Origin: Ophiocordyceps camponoti-saundersi (nom. inval.)
Lineage: Eukaryota > Ascomycota > Sordariomycetes > Hypocreales > Ophiocordycipitaceae
Length of the DNA stretch: 19,324 nucleotides
Assembly: GCA_003339415.1 (NCBI GenBank)
Contig: PDHQ01000381.1
Coordinates: 9,807-29,130 of the forward strand
Direction: 5' to 3'
Shown here: positions 1 to 9,425 of the stretch, piece after piece
Layout of the letters: every line of letters starts with the position of its first letter
Numbering within the stretch: the first letter of the stretch is position 1
Translations under genes and position numbers: made by a program
Notes under the pieces: model-generated
What the model was told of the DNA's origin: nothing
The model's database searches: none
Seen by the model: only the letters and a program-made list of their open reading frames with translations

Positions 1-39
<39 letters not shown>
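1..39. repeat. Poly-G homopolymer (39 G)
   Basis: An uninterrupted run of 39 G opens the window, followed by a short G-rich stretch. Its true length beyond the window is unknown. With the G20 run at 6352 and the C74 run at 19236 it forms a recurrent class of long G/C homopolymers between genes. It could be genuine, or its length could be distorted by sequencing or assembly. Confidence 0.95.
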
Positions 40-40
<1 letters not shown>

Positions 41-1130
41 GAAGGGGTGTGGCAAAAAAGAAGGAGGCTTGCATTGTCCCTCGGCTCGAGTCTGCCATGT
101 CGAACGTTACGGACGTTAGTACGGATACAGATGATATCGATGTACCATGACTCCAAGGTATGAGGATGAGTGAGGGCGACTGAGGGTGAGAGGGGGCAAG
201 GGACAAAGGCCGTACCGAATTTTTAGAAACAATTGCCAGCAATCGATACAGAGTAAAGAAGAGCTGTATCGTGCAGACGGTCGGTCAGTCACAGGGGAGA
301 CCTGCCCGCACACACACATCCTGGGTCGGTACTACAGACGTACGTCTGTCCACATGTAAACAATCATCCATCCTGCCGTAGCAAACAAAATGGGCACCGT
401 CGAATTGCGGCAACGCACGTCGCGCTCCATCCGGCACCCTCGATATTAAAATCACCACATAAATTCGCGCGCACTCATCTACCTCTGCCTCATATCTCCG
501 CACATCGCCGGCATCGACCGCTGTCCGACCTCTGTCCGACCTCTGTCCGACCGCCACGGCACCCAAAGCCTGTAAGGCACCAACAACGGAGAGAGAGAGA
601 GAAAGAGAGCTGAAGAGCGCGAGGGGCGGAGTCTTGTTTGAGGGGCGGAAGGGGGGACAACGGTCAAGGAAACGAGCGTCTCGCCTTCCACCTCAGCTGT
701 TGACCTGTTCCATCAGCCGGGCTTACTGAGCAACGCGACCCAGCTTCACCCTTCCCTCTCTTCTCGCTCTTACTTTGTCTCCTCGTCTTCATGCACCGAA
801 GCCTGTAGTACAACAAAGAGCGACGGTGTTTGGTAATGACGAGGAAAGGGGTACTTGCTTTCGGCACGTTCATCATCCTTCAGCTGATTGAGCACAGTAT
901 TGAAGCTCATCGCTGTACACACATATGCCTTGTCTCTTGTTTCTTTATTTATATCATCCCACAGCCGGCATGGTCATGTTTCGCAAAATGAGCCGCCCGC
1001 GCGCCTCACTCGAGGGCGAATCAGACGCGGCTGGCGACGTGCATTAGTATATGAGGGGCGCAACACCACAAAGAACGAGGTTCATTTGCCCCGAGTCTCT
1101 GGAAGCCGACGACGTTTGCTGGCTCGTACA
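40..1130. other. Intergenic stretch without a supportable gene
   Basis: No reading frame here has convincing protein character. Most open frames lack an ATG or are low-complexity. The stretch holds a short 11-base tandem repeat (521-552) and a GA-rich run near 590-608. Nothing else is recognised. Confidence 0.6.
521..552. repeat. 11-base tandem repeat, about 2.9 copies
   Basis: The unit ctgtccgacct occurs at 521-531 and 532-542, with a partial third copy from 543. It lies in non-coding DNA. It is a minisatellite-like tract with no evident function. Confidence 0.85.
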
Positions 1131-1453
1131 TTAGAATGTATTGTAGCCCTCTTCTTCGGCGTCATCTTCGTTGGAGTCCTTGTCAGCATAGTCTTCTTCT
1201 GCGTCTTCTACTTCTTCTTCTTCTTCCTTTTCTTCGTCCTCTTGTTCGCGACCTCCGCTTTCTGCGCCGCTGTATCGGCCTCAAGAAGGAGGAGAAGAAG
1301 AAGTCGAAGGAGTTGAAGACTGGCTTTCTTTGCCCCGGAATCGGCCTCAAGAGCAGCGATTCGATCCTTCAACTCGTCAATGTCTTCCTCATCCTCATCG
1401 TTCCATCTTTTCTTCTTCTTCTCCCCAATCTTCATCCCATTTTTCTCCTCTTC
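1131..1453 (-). pseudogene. Acidic, coiled-coil-like tail, disrupted
   Basis: Directly after the TGA at 1456-1454 the minus strand stays in frame and reads a Lys/Glu-rich, helix-like sequence (EEDIDELKDRIAALEADSG...). It contains two related units of 22 codons, LEADSGAKKAS and LEADTAAQKAEV, which share the 11-base direct repeats at 1341-1351 and 1275-1285. That frame then ends in a run of Lys codons. A neighbouring minus frame continues as a highly acidic tail ending NEDDAEEEGYNTF at a TAA (1133-1131). The in-frame TGA plus a frame change suggest the 3' part of a decayed gene, or coding sequence lost from the gene upstream. The purine-rich composition alone could also produce long open frames by chance. 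Confidence 0.3.
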
Positions 1454-2136
1454 TCACCCATCATCCACTAATTCTTCACGCTCTTCCTCTTCTCCTTTCT
1501 CCTCTCCTTGTTCTTCGTCTCCCTTGGATCCTTCTTCCTTAGGAGAGACAGGGAGGCCTGACGGAGCAGCGACAGCTATGCCTCTACACTGAGGGGTCAG
1601 TACCGGCTCTGCAGAAAGCAGATGCTGCCTTGGCCGCATACCCAACCGTCTTTGGATGGGCCGACTTCCCGCAAGCCGCATTGGCGGCAAAACAAAGCTC
1701 ACTTAGTCTCGTTTCCTCGGCCCCTCCGCGACACTCGCGGCGGACGCCGGCGATCTAAGCCGCCCCAACCACCGCAAGGATCGGGAGGGTTGCCTCGCAC
1801 TTCGGCCCACCAATTGGCACACTCCGCGCAAGATGGTCCGCCGGCCGACGTGTAATGCTCGTGACACTCCAAGTTTTGGGAAACGCAATGGGTGCGTGGC
1901 GCCTCACGCATAAAGCCCAACATCACGCAGCCCTTGCCGTTCTATGCAGAAATGTCAGCCTCATACTTGTGAACCAACGTCGAGGAATGAGAAGTATCTT
2001 TACCTGGGCTACCCAGAGGCATTTGCTCCTCCAAGCTGTCCGTCGACTGTCAGTTGATGAAGTCGAAGACTGGATGGAAAATTTTTTATCCCCCAAGAAG
2101 GAAAGGAAAAGTCTACAACGACGACTTCGCTGGTCT
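1454..2136 (-). CDS. Unrecognised Cys-rich/acidic protein gene, partial model
   Basis: I do not recognise this protein. Three minus-strand exons can be joined in frame. The first is open from 2135 to 2004 and ends KCLWVAQ. The second is 1941-1703 and reads NGKGCVMLGF... then THCVSQNLECHEHYTSAG and PSCAECANWW. The third is 1583-1454 and ends EEEEREELVDDG before TGA. Intron 2003-1942 (62 bases) has donor AG/GTAAAG, a GCTGAC branch-like site and TAG acceptor. Intron 1702-1584 (119 bases) has donor GTGAGC, ACTGACC branch and TAG acceptor. The middle exon carries at least six Cys, partly in a C-x6-C-x-H...C-x2-C arrangement that could bind zinc. The 5' end is not resolved: the first exon has no ATG and begins after an in-frame TAA, so another exon is needed. 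It may be a real lineage-specific gene or a decaying one. Confidence 0.35.
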
Positions 2137-2369
2137 TACGTAAGCCAACTCCCTCTCTCCACTCCCACCCCAGGAGCCCGGCCGGCGGAACGATAGTGCT
2201 TTCGTGTCTCGCTGCAAGGCGCGAAATGTGGAGGAAAGAGCATGGAAAGGGCTGGGTTGGTGATAACAGCCGCTGCTTGTCTCGGCCAAGACTGCAAGCC
2301 ATACATTCCTCGATTCAGCCTCCGGCCGTCGTTGCCCGTTTACGAGCGAAAAAGAACGTGAGCAGCTGT

Positions 2370-2384
2370 AAAAAAAAAAAAAAA
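2370..2384. repeat. Poly-A run (15 A)
   Basis: Fifteen consecutive A on the + strand in intergenic DNA. No flanking target-site duplication or retroelement coding sequence is visible, so it is annotated only as a homopolymer. Confidence 0.9.
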
Positions 2385-2873
2385 TTACCGCTTACCCTAT
2401 AGCTTACCCCGATCCATCCCCGTTCCCTCTCCTCCCCACGCGCGCGCGCCCAAGCCACGTGAGATCCGACAGATGGGGGCGTGCGGGGGGGGGGATGAGG
2501 GGAAGAGAAGAGGGTCACAGGGAAAAAAAGATGGGGTAAAGAAGAAGCTTGGAAGGAAGCTTGTTTGTCATGCTAGATCGCTGTGTGTGTGCGGATAGGT
2601 GTGACGAAACTCGGGCTGCCGATGAAGCTTATAGCACACAAGCGATTTCTCGTCTCCCCTTTTTTCCCTTTGATTTCTTCAAATCATGTCGTCATAGATC
2701 AATTGTCGATGTGACCGCGGGTCACTAATCCTTGCCTACGACACCACTGTGCCGTACTCTGAATTTGTATGATTTCAGTCCGTATTCGTACATACCAACA
2801 CCTCTCCATGTGTTGTACGATTATGGCCACAGATCCCTTCCCCCCCCCCCCGGTCCCCCCAGTGATACTATGG

Positions 2874-2891
2874 ACGTACGTACGTACGTAC
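2874..2891. repeat. ACGT microsatellite
   Basis: A self-complementary tetranucleotide repeat, acgt repeated about 4.5 times, about 140 bases before the start codon at 3033. It follows a C-rich stretch (2840-2860). Such a palindromic repeat can extrude or vary in length. No regulatory role can be assigned. Confidence 0.9.
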
Positions 2892-3032
2892 AGCTCAGCC
2901 GCTTTGCTCCCCCTTCAGCAGCAGCTGATAGTTCTGCAGCATCTTGTTCGCCCGTATCAAATCTTCGCCAGACCTCGTTCGCCACGTTAAGCTTAGTGCG
3001 GTGAAGGAGTCGGTCTCGACCTATCGCTTACC

Positions 3033-5515
3033 ATGGCGCCACACGAGGCGGCCGCAGCCGTTGAAGGTAATCCGTACGTGTCGGCCAGTCGTTGGCGTCA
3101 TCAGGAGTCGACCTCGTTTCGCCGGCATGTCGGATCGGTCCACTCGAGCTCTTCGGAAGGAGTGGCTGTCAACGCTACCGGCGCCGGCGCCGTTGACGGG
3201 CCGGAACTGGCCGATGACGGGAAAGAGATTCTCTGCGGACCGCTGCTCAACTATCGGCGTATGGACGAGGACCGATGGTACGGAAGCGTCCTCGTCGTCG
3301 TCAAGGGCGGAGGCAAGGATCGTGTCCCCCATCAGCCGGCCCTGACCTTGTCGAGGGTCGGTCGCGAGGATGGCGACGTCATCCATTCGCGCCGGCTGTA
3401 CTCGGATCATCGCGTCACCTTTTGGGTCTTTGACCTCGCTGTACCTCTCCAGGCGGAACAGATAAAGTACGAGTATCATCTACCAGAGATGCGCTTCTTC
3501 AACGATGACAAACCTCGCGTCAATGCCTTCTTCGTCCCCGCCGCCGACGAGTCGATGCGCATCATGTTCCATTCTTGCAACGGCTTCAGCGTCGGCACCG
3601 ACGAGGCGGCCTTCAGCGGAGCGCCGCTTTGGAAAGACGTCTTGCGCAAACACGCCCACGCGCCCTTTCACGTCATGGTTGGCGGAGGCGATCAGATCTA
3701 CAACGATGGCATCCGCGTCGACGGTCCTCTTCGTCGATGGACTGATATCGGAAACCCTAAGAAGCGAGCCATGTACCCGTTCACGGAGGAGTTGCGAGCT
3801 GAGTGTGACGACTATTACCTGAAGAACTATATTCGCTGGTATAATGCCGCGCCGTTTGCCATCGCCAATGGCCAGATTCCCCAGATCAACATATGGGATG
3901 ATCACGATGTTAAAAGACATTCCCATTGCCTCCCTCTTGGCCCCCCCAAAATCGAACGCATCGCTAACCTCTCCTCCCCGCCTAGATCATCGACGGTTTC
4001 GGTTCCTATGTCGATCACTTCATGCGATGCCCCGTCTTTCGCGGGATTGGCGGCACGGCCCACAAATACTATCTACTCTTTCAACATCACATGCCACCGC
4101 CAGCATCGACATACACCACGGGTAAAGAGCACATAACAACCAAACAAGCCCGCCTCATGATATCACGATAATAGGCTGACTCGGTCATTCAAAACAAAAC
4201 GAAACAATCAAACCAAACAAACAGACTGCGACCAAGGTGTCGATCCTGTTCAGCTCGTCGATACCTTCGTCGCTCCGCCCAAGCCGGGTGATGAGTACAT
4301 CATCGGAAAGGAACCGGGCCCGTACGTTGCCGAACACTCGTACAATCTGTACTGCCGACTGGGCGCCCGCGTCGCTCTTGTCGGCATCGATGCCCGTACC
4401 GAGGTATGAAACAACTGTCTCTCTCTATCTCTCTCTTCCCCCCCTCCCGATGGGATGATCGGATGACTGAGACCACCCCGTCAAAAAAAACAGCGCACGA
4501 GGCATCAGATCAACTATCCCGAGACGTATGACCTCATATTTCAGAGGCTTCGCGACGAGTTACGCGTCGCAGCCACCTCGCCTCGCCCTATCAAGCATCT
4601 CATTGTCCTCCTCGGCATTCCGATCGCCTATCCGGTACGTTGTACGGGAAGATGTGAACGACCCATGTAACTGATGTGCTCCTCGAAACCGGACAGCGTC
4701 TAACATGGTTGGAAAACATACTGCGCAGCCCCATTATTGGACCTATCAAGTTCTTGAACCGCCGTTTCGGCCTCGGAGGCGGCCTCTTCAACCACTTCGA
4801 TGGCAGCGTCGACCTGTTAGACGACCTCGATGACCATTACACGGCCAGGACGCACAAGAGAGAGCGAGCCGAACTCGTCTTTCAGCTTCAAGCCTTGGCC
4901 GCCGCCTTCTCCGTTCGCGTCACCATCTTGGGCGGCGATGTCCACCTCGCCGCCCTCGGCCGCTTCTACGCTAACCCGAAGCTCGGCCGTGCGGTCGAGG
5001 AGGATAACCGATACATGGTCAACATAATCTCGTCGGCCATCGTCAACAAACCTCCCCCGCAGGCGGTAGCGAACCTGCTAGCCCGACGTAACAAGGTTCA
5101 CCACTTAGATCGAGAAACGGACGAGACGCTGCTCGACCTATTCGAACAAGATCCCACGGGCTCCAACAAAACGGCCGGCTACAATCACTGCACAATGCCC
5201 AGCCGTAACTTCGCCGTTCTGACGGAAAACTCGCCCAATAACGATGCGCAGCCGAACGGGGTCGTGCCAGAGTCTTTCACCGGCCGTGACGGGCACTCGC
5301 CTCTTCATCAAGGCGAGGTCGGCGCCGGATCGAAGCACAAGGCCGCTCTGATCGAGACACACGGCCGCGGCAGCGATGGAAGCTTGGACGTCTGCTTCAA
5401 TGTCGAGATGGACCAGCACGACCCTGACGGTAAGACCCAGGGTTACGGCTTGACAATTCCGCTGCTGCGTTTCGAGTCGCCGCCCTCGACATCAGAGTCC
5501 GCATCGGAGAACTGA
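3033..5515 (+). CDS. PhoD-like metallophosphatase, five exons
   Basis: Predicted intracellular PhoD-like phosphatase/phosphodiesterase of the fungal type (PhoD_2-like), expected to hydrolyse phosphate esters at a bimetal centre; the substrate is unknown. Exons 3033-3908, 3986-4121, 4225-4403, 4494-4634 and 4697-5515 give about 716 residues. Introns are 77, 103, 90 and 62 bases; the first has donor GTTAAA and branch GCTAAC, and the third a TGACTGA branch. Metallophosphatase blocks are in order: FHSCNGFS, then GGGDQIYNDG (metal-ligand Asp at 220), WDDHDIIDGFG (from residue 288, spanning intron 1), LLGIPIAYP, and GGDVH (Asp525-His527) near the core's end. The N-terminus shows neither a signal peptide nor a twin-arginine motif, unlike secreted bacterial PhoD, so a cytosolic or peripheral location is inferred. 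The C-terminal ~190 residues are less conserved and end in a Ser/Pro-rich tail. The start has a good context (taccATGG). Confidence 0.9.
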
Positions 5516-6523
5516 GATCGGAGTGAAGAGCTGCCAATGGTTCACGAAGAACCATGCAGCCGGAGATCTTGTTGTATGACAGTTTCTCATGTCGTCCACA
5601 TGTTGAACGACAAGCACAGAAGTAATCTTGTATAGTTGTGGAATGATTTAGGCTAATTGTACACTCCCATTTTCTCTGAGAGTGGTCCCGTTCCCTGGCA
5701 GCCTGGGCTGTATCTGAAGAAGGACAAGGGGAATAGACCGCGAACGACTGGACGCGAGCGACAGCGGCTTTGGGGACTTTTATAAGCCGTTGGTATCAGG
5801 CAGCTGTGTATAAACCAAGTAAAAGAAATGCTTACCCTGACGCAAGGCTGATCCGTCCGGAAACAATATCGACATTTCCCCTCCGTATTTGGCTCTTAGC
5901 AAGCGCGCGTCATAATATCTTTCATCAGAAGCAGTATGGGGGCGACCGACCGGCGGACGGGGCGATTATCGTCCCATGAGTACTGTTCGGACGGAATCTC
6001 GTTTTGGAAAGTTCTGACTGCGGATGCCTCTGAGCAGCTGTTTTCTTATGTGGCATCGCTACTCAAGTTTTGTATGGAGGTGTTGCTGTTATTTGGCCAC
6101 GCATGATTGCTGTCGTCTTCTTGTATGGCATCATTCTGGATAGATGTGTGACTGAGTGATCGTGAGTAACGATTGACACAAGGAGACAGAAGATGGGGGG
6201 GGGTTGAAAGGAGGAGGTCATTGGTTGGGATGGAGGAGAGAGAGAGCAGGTTAAACCTACATAGTACCGGCAGTTCGGCAGTCGGCTGCGTAGCACATTG
6301 TGCATACCCCGCTGCAACGGGGGCTAGAGGTATCCACTAGGACAGTCTACAGGGGGGGGGGGGGGGGGGGGTGACGGGGGGGGCTACAGGGGCTACAGGG
6401 GGCAGCGAGCCATGGGGAATGCCACAAACCTGAACTGCCAAGGCCGCTAGAAGCCGAGCCCTCGTGCGTACAGTACTATAGTCTATCCGTATCCGTACTC
6501 CCACCACGGATATGCGGTCGCAC
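5516..6523. other. Intergenic: PhoD-like 3' end to P5CDH promoter
   Basis: No supportable gene on either strand; the short open frames lack protein-like composition. It contains the 3' untranslated region of the PhoD-like gene, then G-rich DNA (G runs near 6193-6203, G20 at 6352-6371 and G8 at 6376-6383) leading into the P5CDH promoter. Confidence 0.6.
6352..6371. repeat. Poly-G run (20 G)
   Basis: Twenty uninterrupted G, followed after tgac by eight more G, about 230-250 bases upstream of the P5CDH start codon. On the coding strand this could form a G-quadruplex in the promoter; this is inference from composition only. Confidence 0.95.
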
Positions 6524-6530
6524 TATAAAT
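6524..6530 (+). promoter_or_regulatory. TATA box of the P5CDH gene
   Basis: TATAAAT lies 82 bases upstream of the ATG at 6606, in the position expected for a core promoter with a short 5' leader. The leader (about 6550-6605) is pyrimidine-rich at its start, as is common for strongly expressed fungal genes. Confidence 0.6.
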
Positions 6531-6605
6531 GGACCCTGTGACTGCCCCTCTTTCTCTCAACCCCTCAGAAGAGATGCTCTTGGCTCTTGCTATAGGAAGC
6601 TCACG

Positions 6606-8376
6606 ATGCAGTCGGCCGCCTTTAACAGAGCAGGTCTGCGATGCGCCACTCAGGCCTCGCAGCGCCTAGGCATGGGCACCTTGGCCGCCTTCAAGACGCC
6701 CAAGGTGGCCAACGAGCCCAACGTCGGTCAACACTCTATCCCATGGCGACGATGGCGCTGACTGTTCTTCCTACCAGCATCACTATGCCAAGGGCAGCTC
6801 CCAGAGACAGGGCCTGATGGCGGCCGTCGAAAAGTTTCAGAAGTGGCTGCCCGTTGAGGTGCCGGTCATCATCGGCGGGATTCAGTCATCGTCCCCTGGC
6901 CTCGGCCAGCGCAACCCATCAGACCACGCGTCAACGGTGGCATCGTATCACCCAGTCACGGCGAAAGACGTAACCAAGGCCATTGACGCCGCCCTCGCAG
7001 CTAAGCCGGCTTGGGAGTCGCTCCCCTTCGCCGACCGCGCCGCCGTCTTTCTCAAGGCGGCCGACCTCATCGCCGGAAAATACCGCTACGATGTCATGGC
7101 CGCCACGATGCTGGGTCAGGGTAAGAATGCATGGCAGGCTGAAATCGACGCCGCCGCCGAACTCGTCGACTTCTTTCGCTTCAACGTCCACTACGCCGAG
7201 CAGCTGCTGGCCCAGCAGCCCGAGCACAACGCGCCCGGCGTATGGAACCGCCTCGAGTACCGCCCCCTCGAGGGCTTCGTCTACGCCGTCACCCCCTTCA
7301 ACTTCACCGCCATTGCCGGAAACCTTCCCGGCGCGCCGGCCCTCATGGGCAACGTGGTGGTGTGGAAGCCTAGCGACCACGCCATCCTCTCCAATTGGCT
7401 CGTCTACGAGATTCTTCTCGAGGCAGGTCTGCCGCCTGACGTGATTCAGTTCGTGCCGGGCGACCCGGAAGAGGTGACGAGCGTGGCGCTTGGCCACCGC
7501 GACCTCGCCGCCTTACACTTTACAGGCAGCACTGCCGTCTTCCGCAAGCTGTACGGCGCCATCGGCCAGGGCGTGGCTGAAGGCCGGTACCGATCCTACC
7601 CGCGCATCGTGGGGGAGACGGGCGGCAAGAACTTCCACCTGATCCATCCGTCGGCCGACATGGACAACGCGGCCGTGCACACGATCCGCGGCGCCTTCGA
7701 GTTTCAGGGTCAAAAGTGCAGCGCGACGTCGCGCCTGTATGCGCCGCGCTCGGCCTGGGCGAGCCTCAAAGAGAAGCTGGTCTCGGAGACGCGCAGTCTG
7801 ACCATGGGCGCGCCGTGGGAAGCCCAGCACTTTGTCGGCCCCGTTATTCACGAGGCCGCCTTCGACCGACTTTCTGGCGCCATAAACTCGGCAAAGCAGG
7901 ACGGCGAGCTGGAGCTGCTGGTCGGCGGTGGTTGCGACAAGAGCAAGGGTTACTTCGTCCAACCGACCATCTACGAGACGAAGAACCCGCAGCACAGGTT
8001 CCTTTCGACCGAGTTCTTCGGCCCGTTGCTGACGGTGTATGTTTACGACGACGGAGCGGCCGACGGGTTCGAGCGGGCCTGCGCGCTGGTGGACTCCACG
8101 TCTGACTACGGCCTCACCGGCTCCGTCTTCGCGGCAGATCGTCAGGCGATCCGTCAGGCCGAGGAGGCTCTCCGGAACGCGGCGGGTAACTTTTACGTCA
8201 ACTGTAAGAGCACCGGCGCCGTCGTCGGACAGCAGGCCTTTGGAGGCTCGCGGGCCAGCGGAACGGACGACAAGGCCGGCAGCGGGAACCTGCTGACGCG
8301 CTTCGTGAACATGAGGGCCATCAAGGAGGAGTTTGGAGAGACGAGCCGGGTGGCGTACCCGAGTAACGAGTTGTAA
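6606..8376 (+). CDS. PUT2: Delta-1-pyrroline-5-carboxylate dehydrogenase, mitochondrial
   Basis: NAD-dependent oxidation of glutamate semialdehyde/pyrroline-5-carboxylate to glutamate, the second step of proline catabolism, in the mitochondrial matrix (yeast Put2, Aspergillus PrnC). Exons 6606-6722 and 6778-8376 encode 571 residues, matching the family's roughly 570. The 55-base intron has an unusual donor GTCGGT, a GCTGACT branch and CAG acceptor; it is fixed by the conserved VANEPN/HHYAKGS junction. The first ~35 residues are Arg/Ala-rich without acids, fitting a mitochondrial presequence. Aldehyde dehydrogenase marks include TPFNFTAIAGNLPG, FTGS, GETGGKNFH with general-base Glu319, and GQKCSATSR with nucleophile Cys353, the usual 34 residues later. 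The C-terminal block GGSRASGTDDKAG is typical of P5CDH rather than general aldehyde dehydrogenases. A TATA box precedes it. Proline induction is likely from the family, but I see no clear activator site. Confidence 0.97.
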
Positions 8377-9209
8377 GTAGTAGGTCAAGCTACCGTCAGT
8401 CACGACGTCGGTGAGTGCGCAAGATGACTCTTGTATACACTGCTTTCCCACACTCCCTCTCTTCCTCTTCTCGCGCCTGCATTCGACCTTGGCCGCGCCG
8501 TTCGCCTCATGTCGTCCGGGGACCCCGGTGAGAAAGCTGATAGTGTCGCCCTATGAAATGGCTACAAAGCTATCCTGATAAAGCTATGGATGGGCCTCCC
8601 GGCCGAGTTGCGTCCCCTTGGCTCCTATCGTGGCACAAGTATGAGACGAATATCGCATAGTAGATGCCGTTTTTTTTTCGTAGAGGTGACAGACTACCGG
8701 CCCGATGTGAGTGACGTTTTCCCAGCTGATACATGGGGAAGAGGGGGTTTATGACTCCTCAGCAAAAGAAGAAGATGACATGATTGCGACTCCTTATCAT
8801 ATCGATTCGAAATGAGGTGATAATCTCTAAAGGCATAAGACTGCTTCTGCTGCCTATCTAGATATTGGGTGTCTGAGGCTGATCATGTCTCTCAACATCC
8901 ATCCAGATGGAAGGCAAGCGATGAGACGATGGAAACCTCAGCTAAATGTAAACATATAACACGTACACGTACCTGCTGTGTTCTATATGTTTTGCCTCTG
9001 CTATACGTACGCTCATCTCATGGTAGCAACTCGGATATATTCGCCATCTCACATACGACGACATGAAGAAGCTGCTCAGCAAGGCACACCGCCAAAACTC
9101 CAACCCCAACTCCCGTCCTGGCTTGCACCATCTGTTTTCAATTCGACCAAATCGATCCGGCCACTTTGATCCGCGGAAAAAAAAGCTTTCTGACGTCGCT
9201 GCTCAATGA
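8377..9209. other. Intergenic between P5CDH and the PER1 remnant
   Basis: No gene can be supported; the small open frames have no recognisable motif. It presumably contains the 3' untranslated regions of P5CDH (+) and possibly of PER1 (minus), since the two genes converge here. I see no tRNA-like arm or strong hairpin. Confidence 0.55.
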
Positions 9210-9292
9210 TCACCACATGGCCGTGACCATCGACGCTATCCTGCCAAGGTGGAAAAAGCCCAACGAGCTCCATGCTTGTAACGGTCATCATG
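9210..9292 (-). pseudogene. Decayed copy of the PER1 catalytic C-terminal segment
   Basis: About 80 bases on the minus strand resemble part of the last PER1 exon (about 9670-9750). The translation reads SMELVGLFPPWQDSVDGHGH where the intact gene reads SMELFDFPPWLGSVDAHSLWH. DNA shared includes catcgacgct, ggtggaaa and gagctccatgct. The copy has one extra codon after SMEL and, at the catalytic LWH, an apparent one-base insertion that shifts frame. Flanking DNA does not align by eye, so only this short piece seems duplicated. It is best read as a remnant of a partial tandem duplication downstream of PER1. A chance resemblance is unlikely given the motif order, but I could not score it. Confidence 0.55.
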
Positions 9293-9425
9293 AACAGCAG
9301 ATGCCACCAACTTACTCAGCTCAGCGACATCGGTGATGACCGCTCGCCCGTCCCCACGAGAGCCAAAGCTCCCCGAGTGCCGAATCCGACGTTTTGGACA
9401 CCAACAGTCATGAGCCGCGCGACAT

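Larger units (their letters stand above)
2137..3032. other. Intergenic and presumed promoter of the PhoD-like gene
   Basis: No supportable gene. It contains a 15-base poly-A run (2370-2384), G-rich runs near 2480-2495, a C12 run (2840-2851) and an ACGT microsatellite (2874-2891). The last few hundred bases presumably include the promoter and 5' leader of the + strand gene starting at 3033. No clear TATA box is seen. An ATG-initiated + strand frame at 1855-2196 overlaps the minus-strand candidate gene and runs into this region, but resembles nothing known. Confidence 0.5.

Noticed and set aside
888..1600. Plus-strand Ser/Phe/Leu-rich open frames
   Set aside because: They are complements of purine-rich minus-strand sequence, most lack an ATG, and they have low-complexity translations.
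1855..2196. Plus-strand 113-residue frame with an ATG
   Set aside because: It overlaps the minus-strand candidate with its splice signals and resembles no known protein; kept only as a remark.
2196..2402. Poly-A tail of a retrotransposed element
   Set aside because: A15 is present, but no element coding region or target-site duplication could be seen.
7513..8451. 312-residue open frame on the minus strand
   Set aside because: It is antisense to the P5CDH gene, whose own frame has all catalytic motifs; GC-rich third positions keep the opposite strand open.
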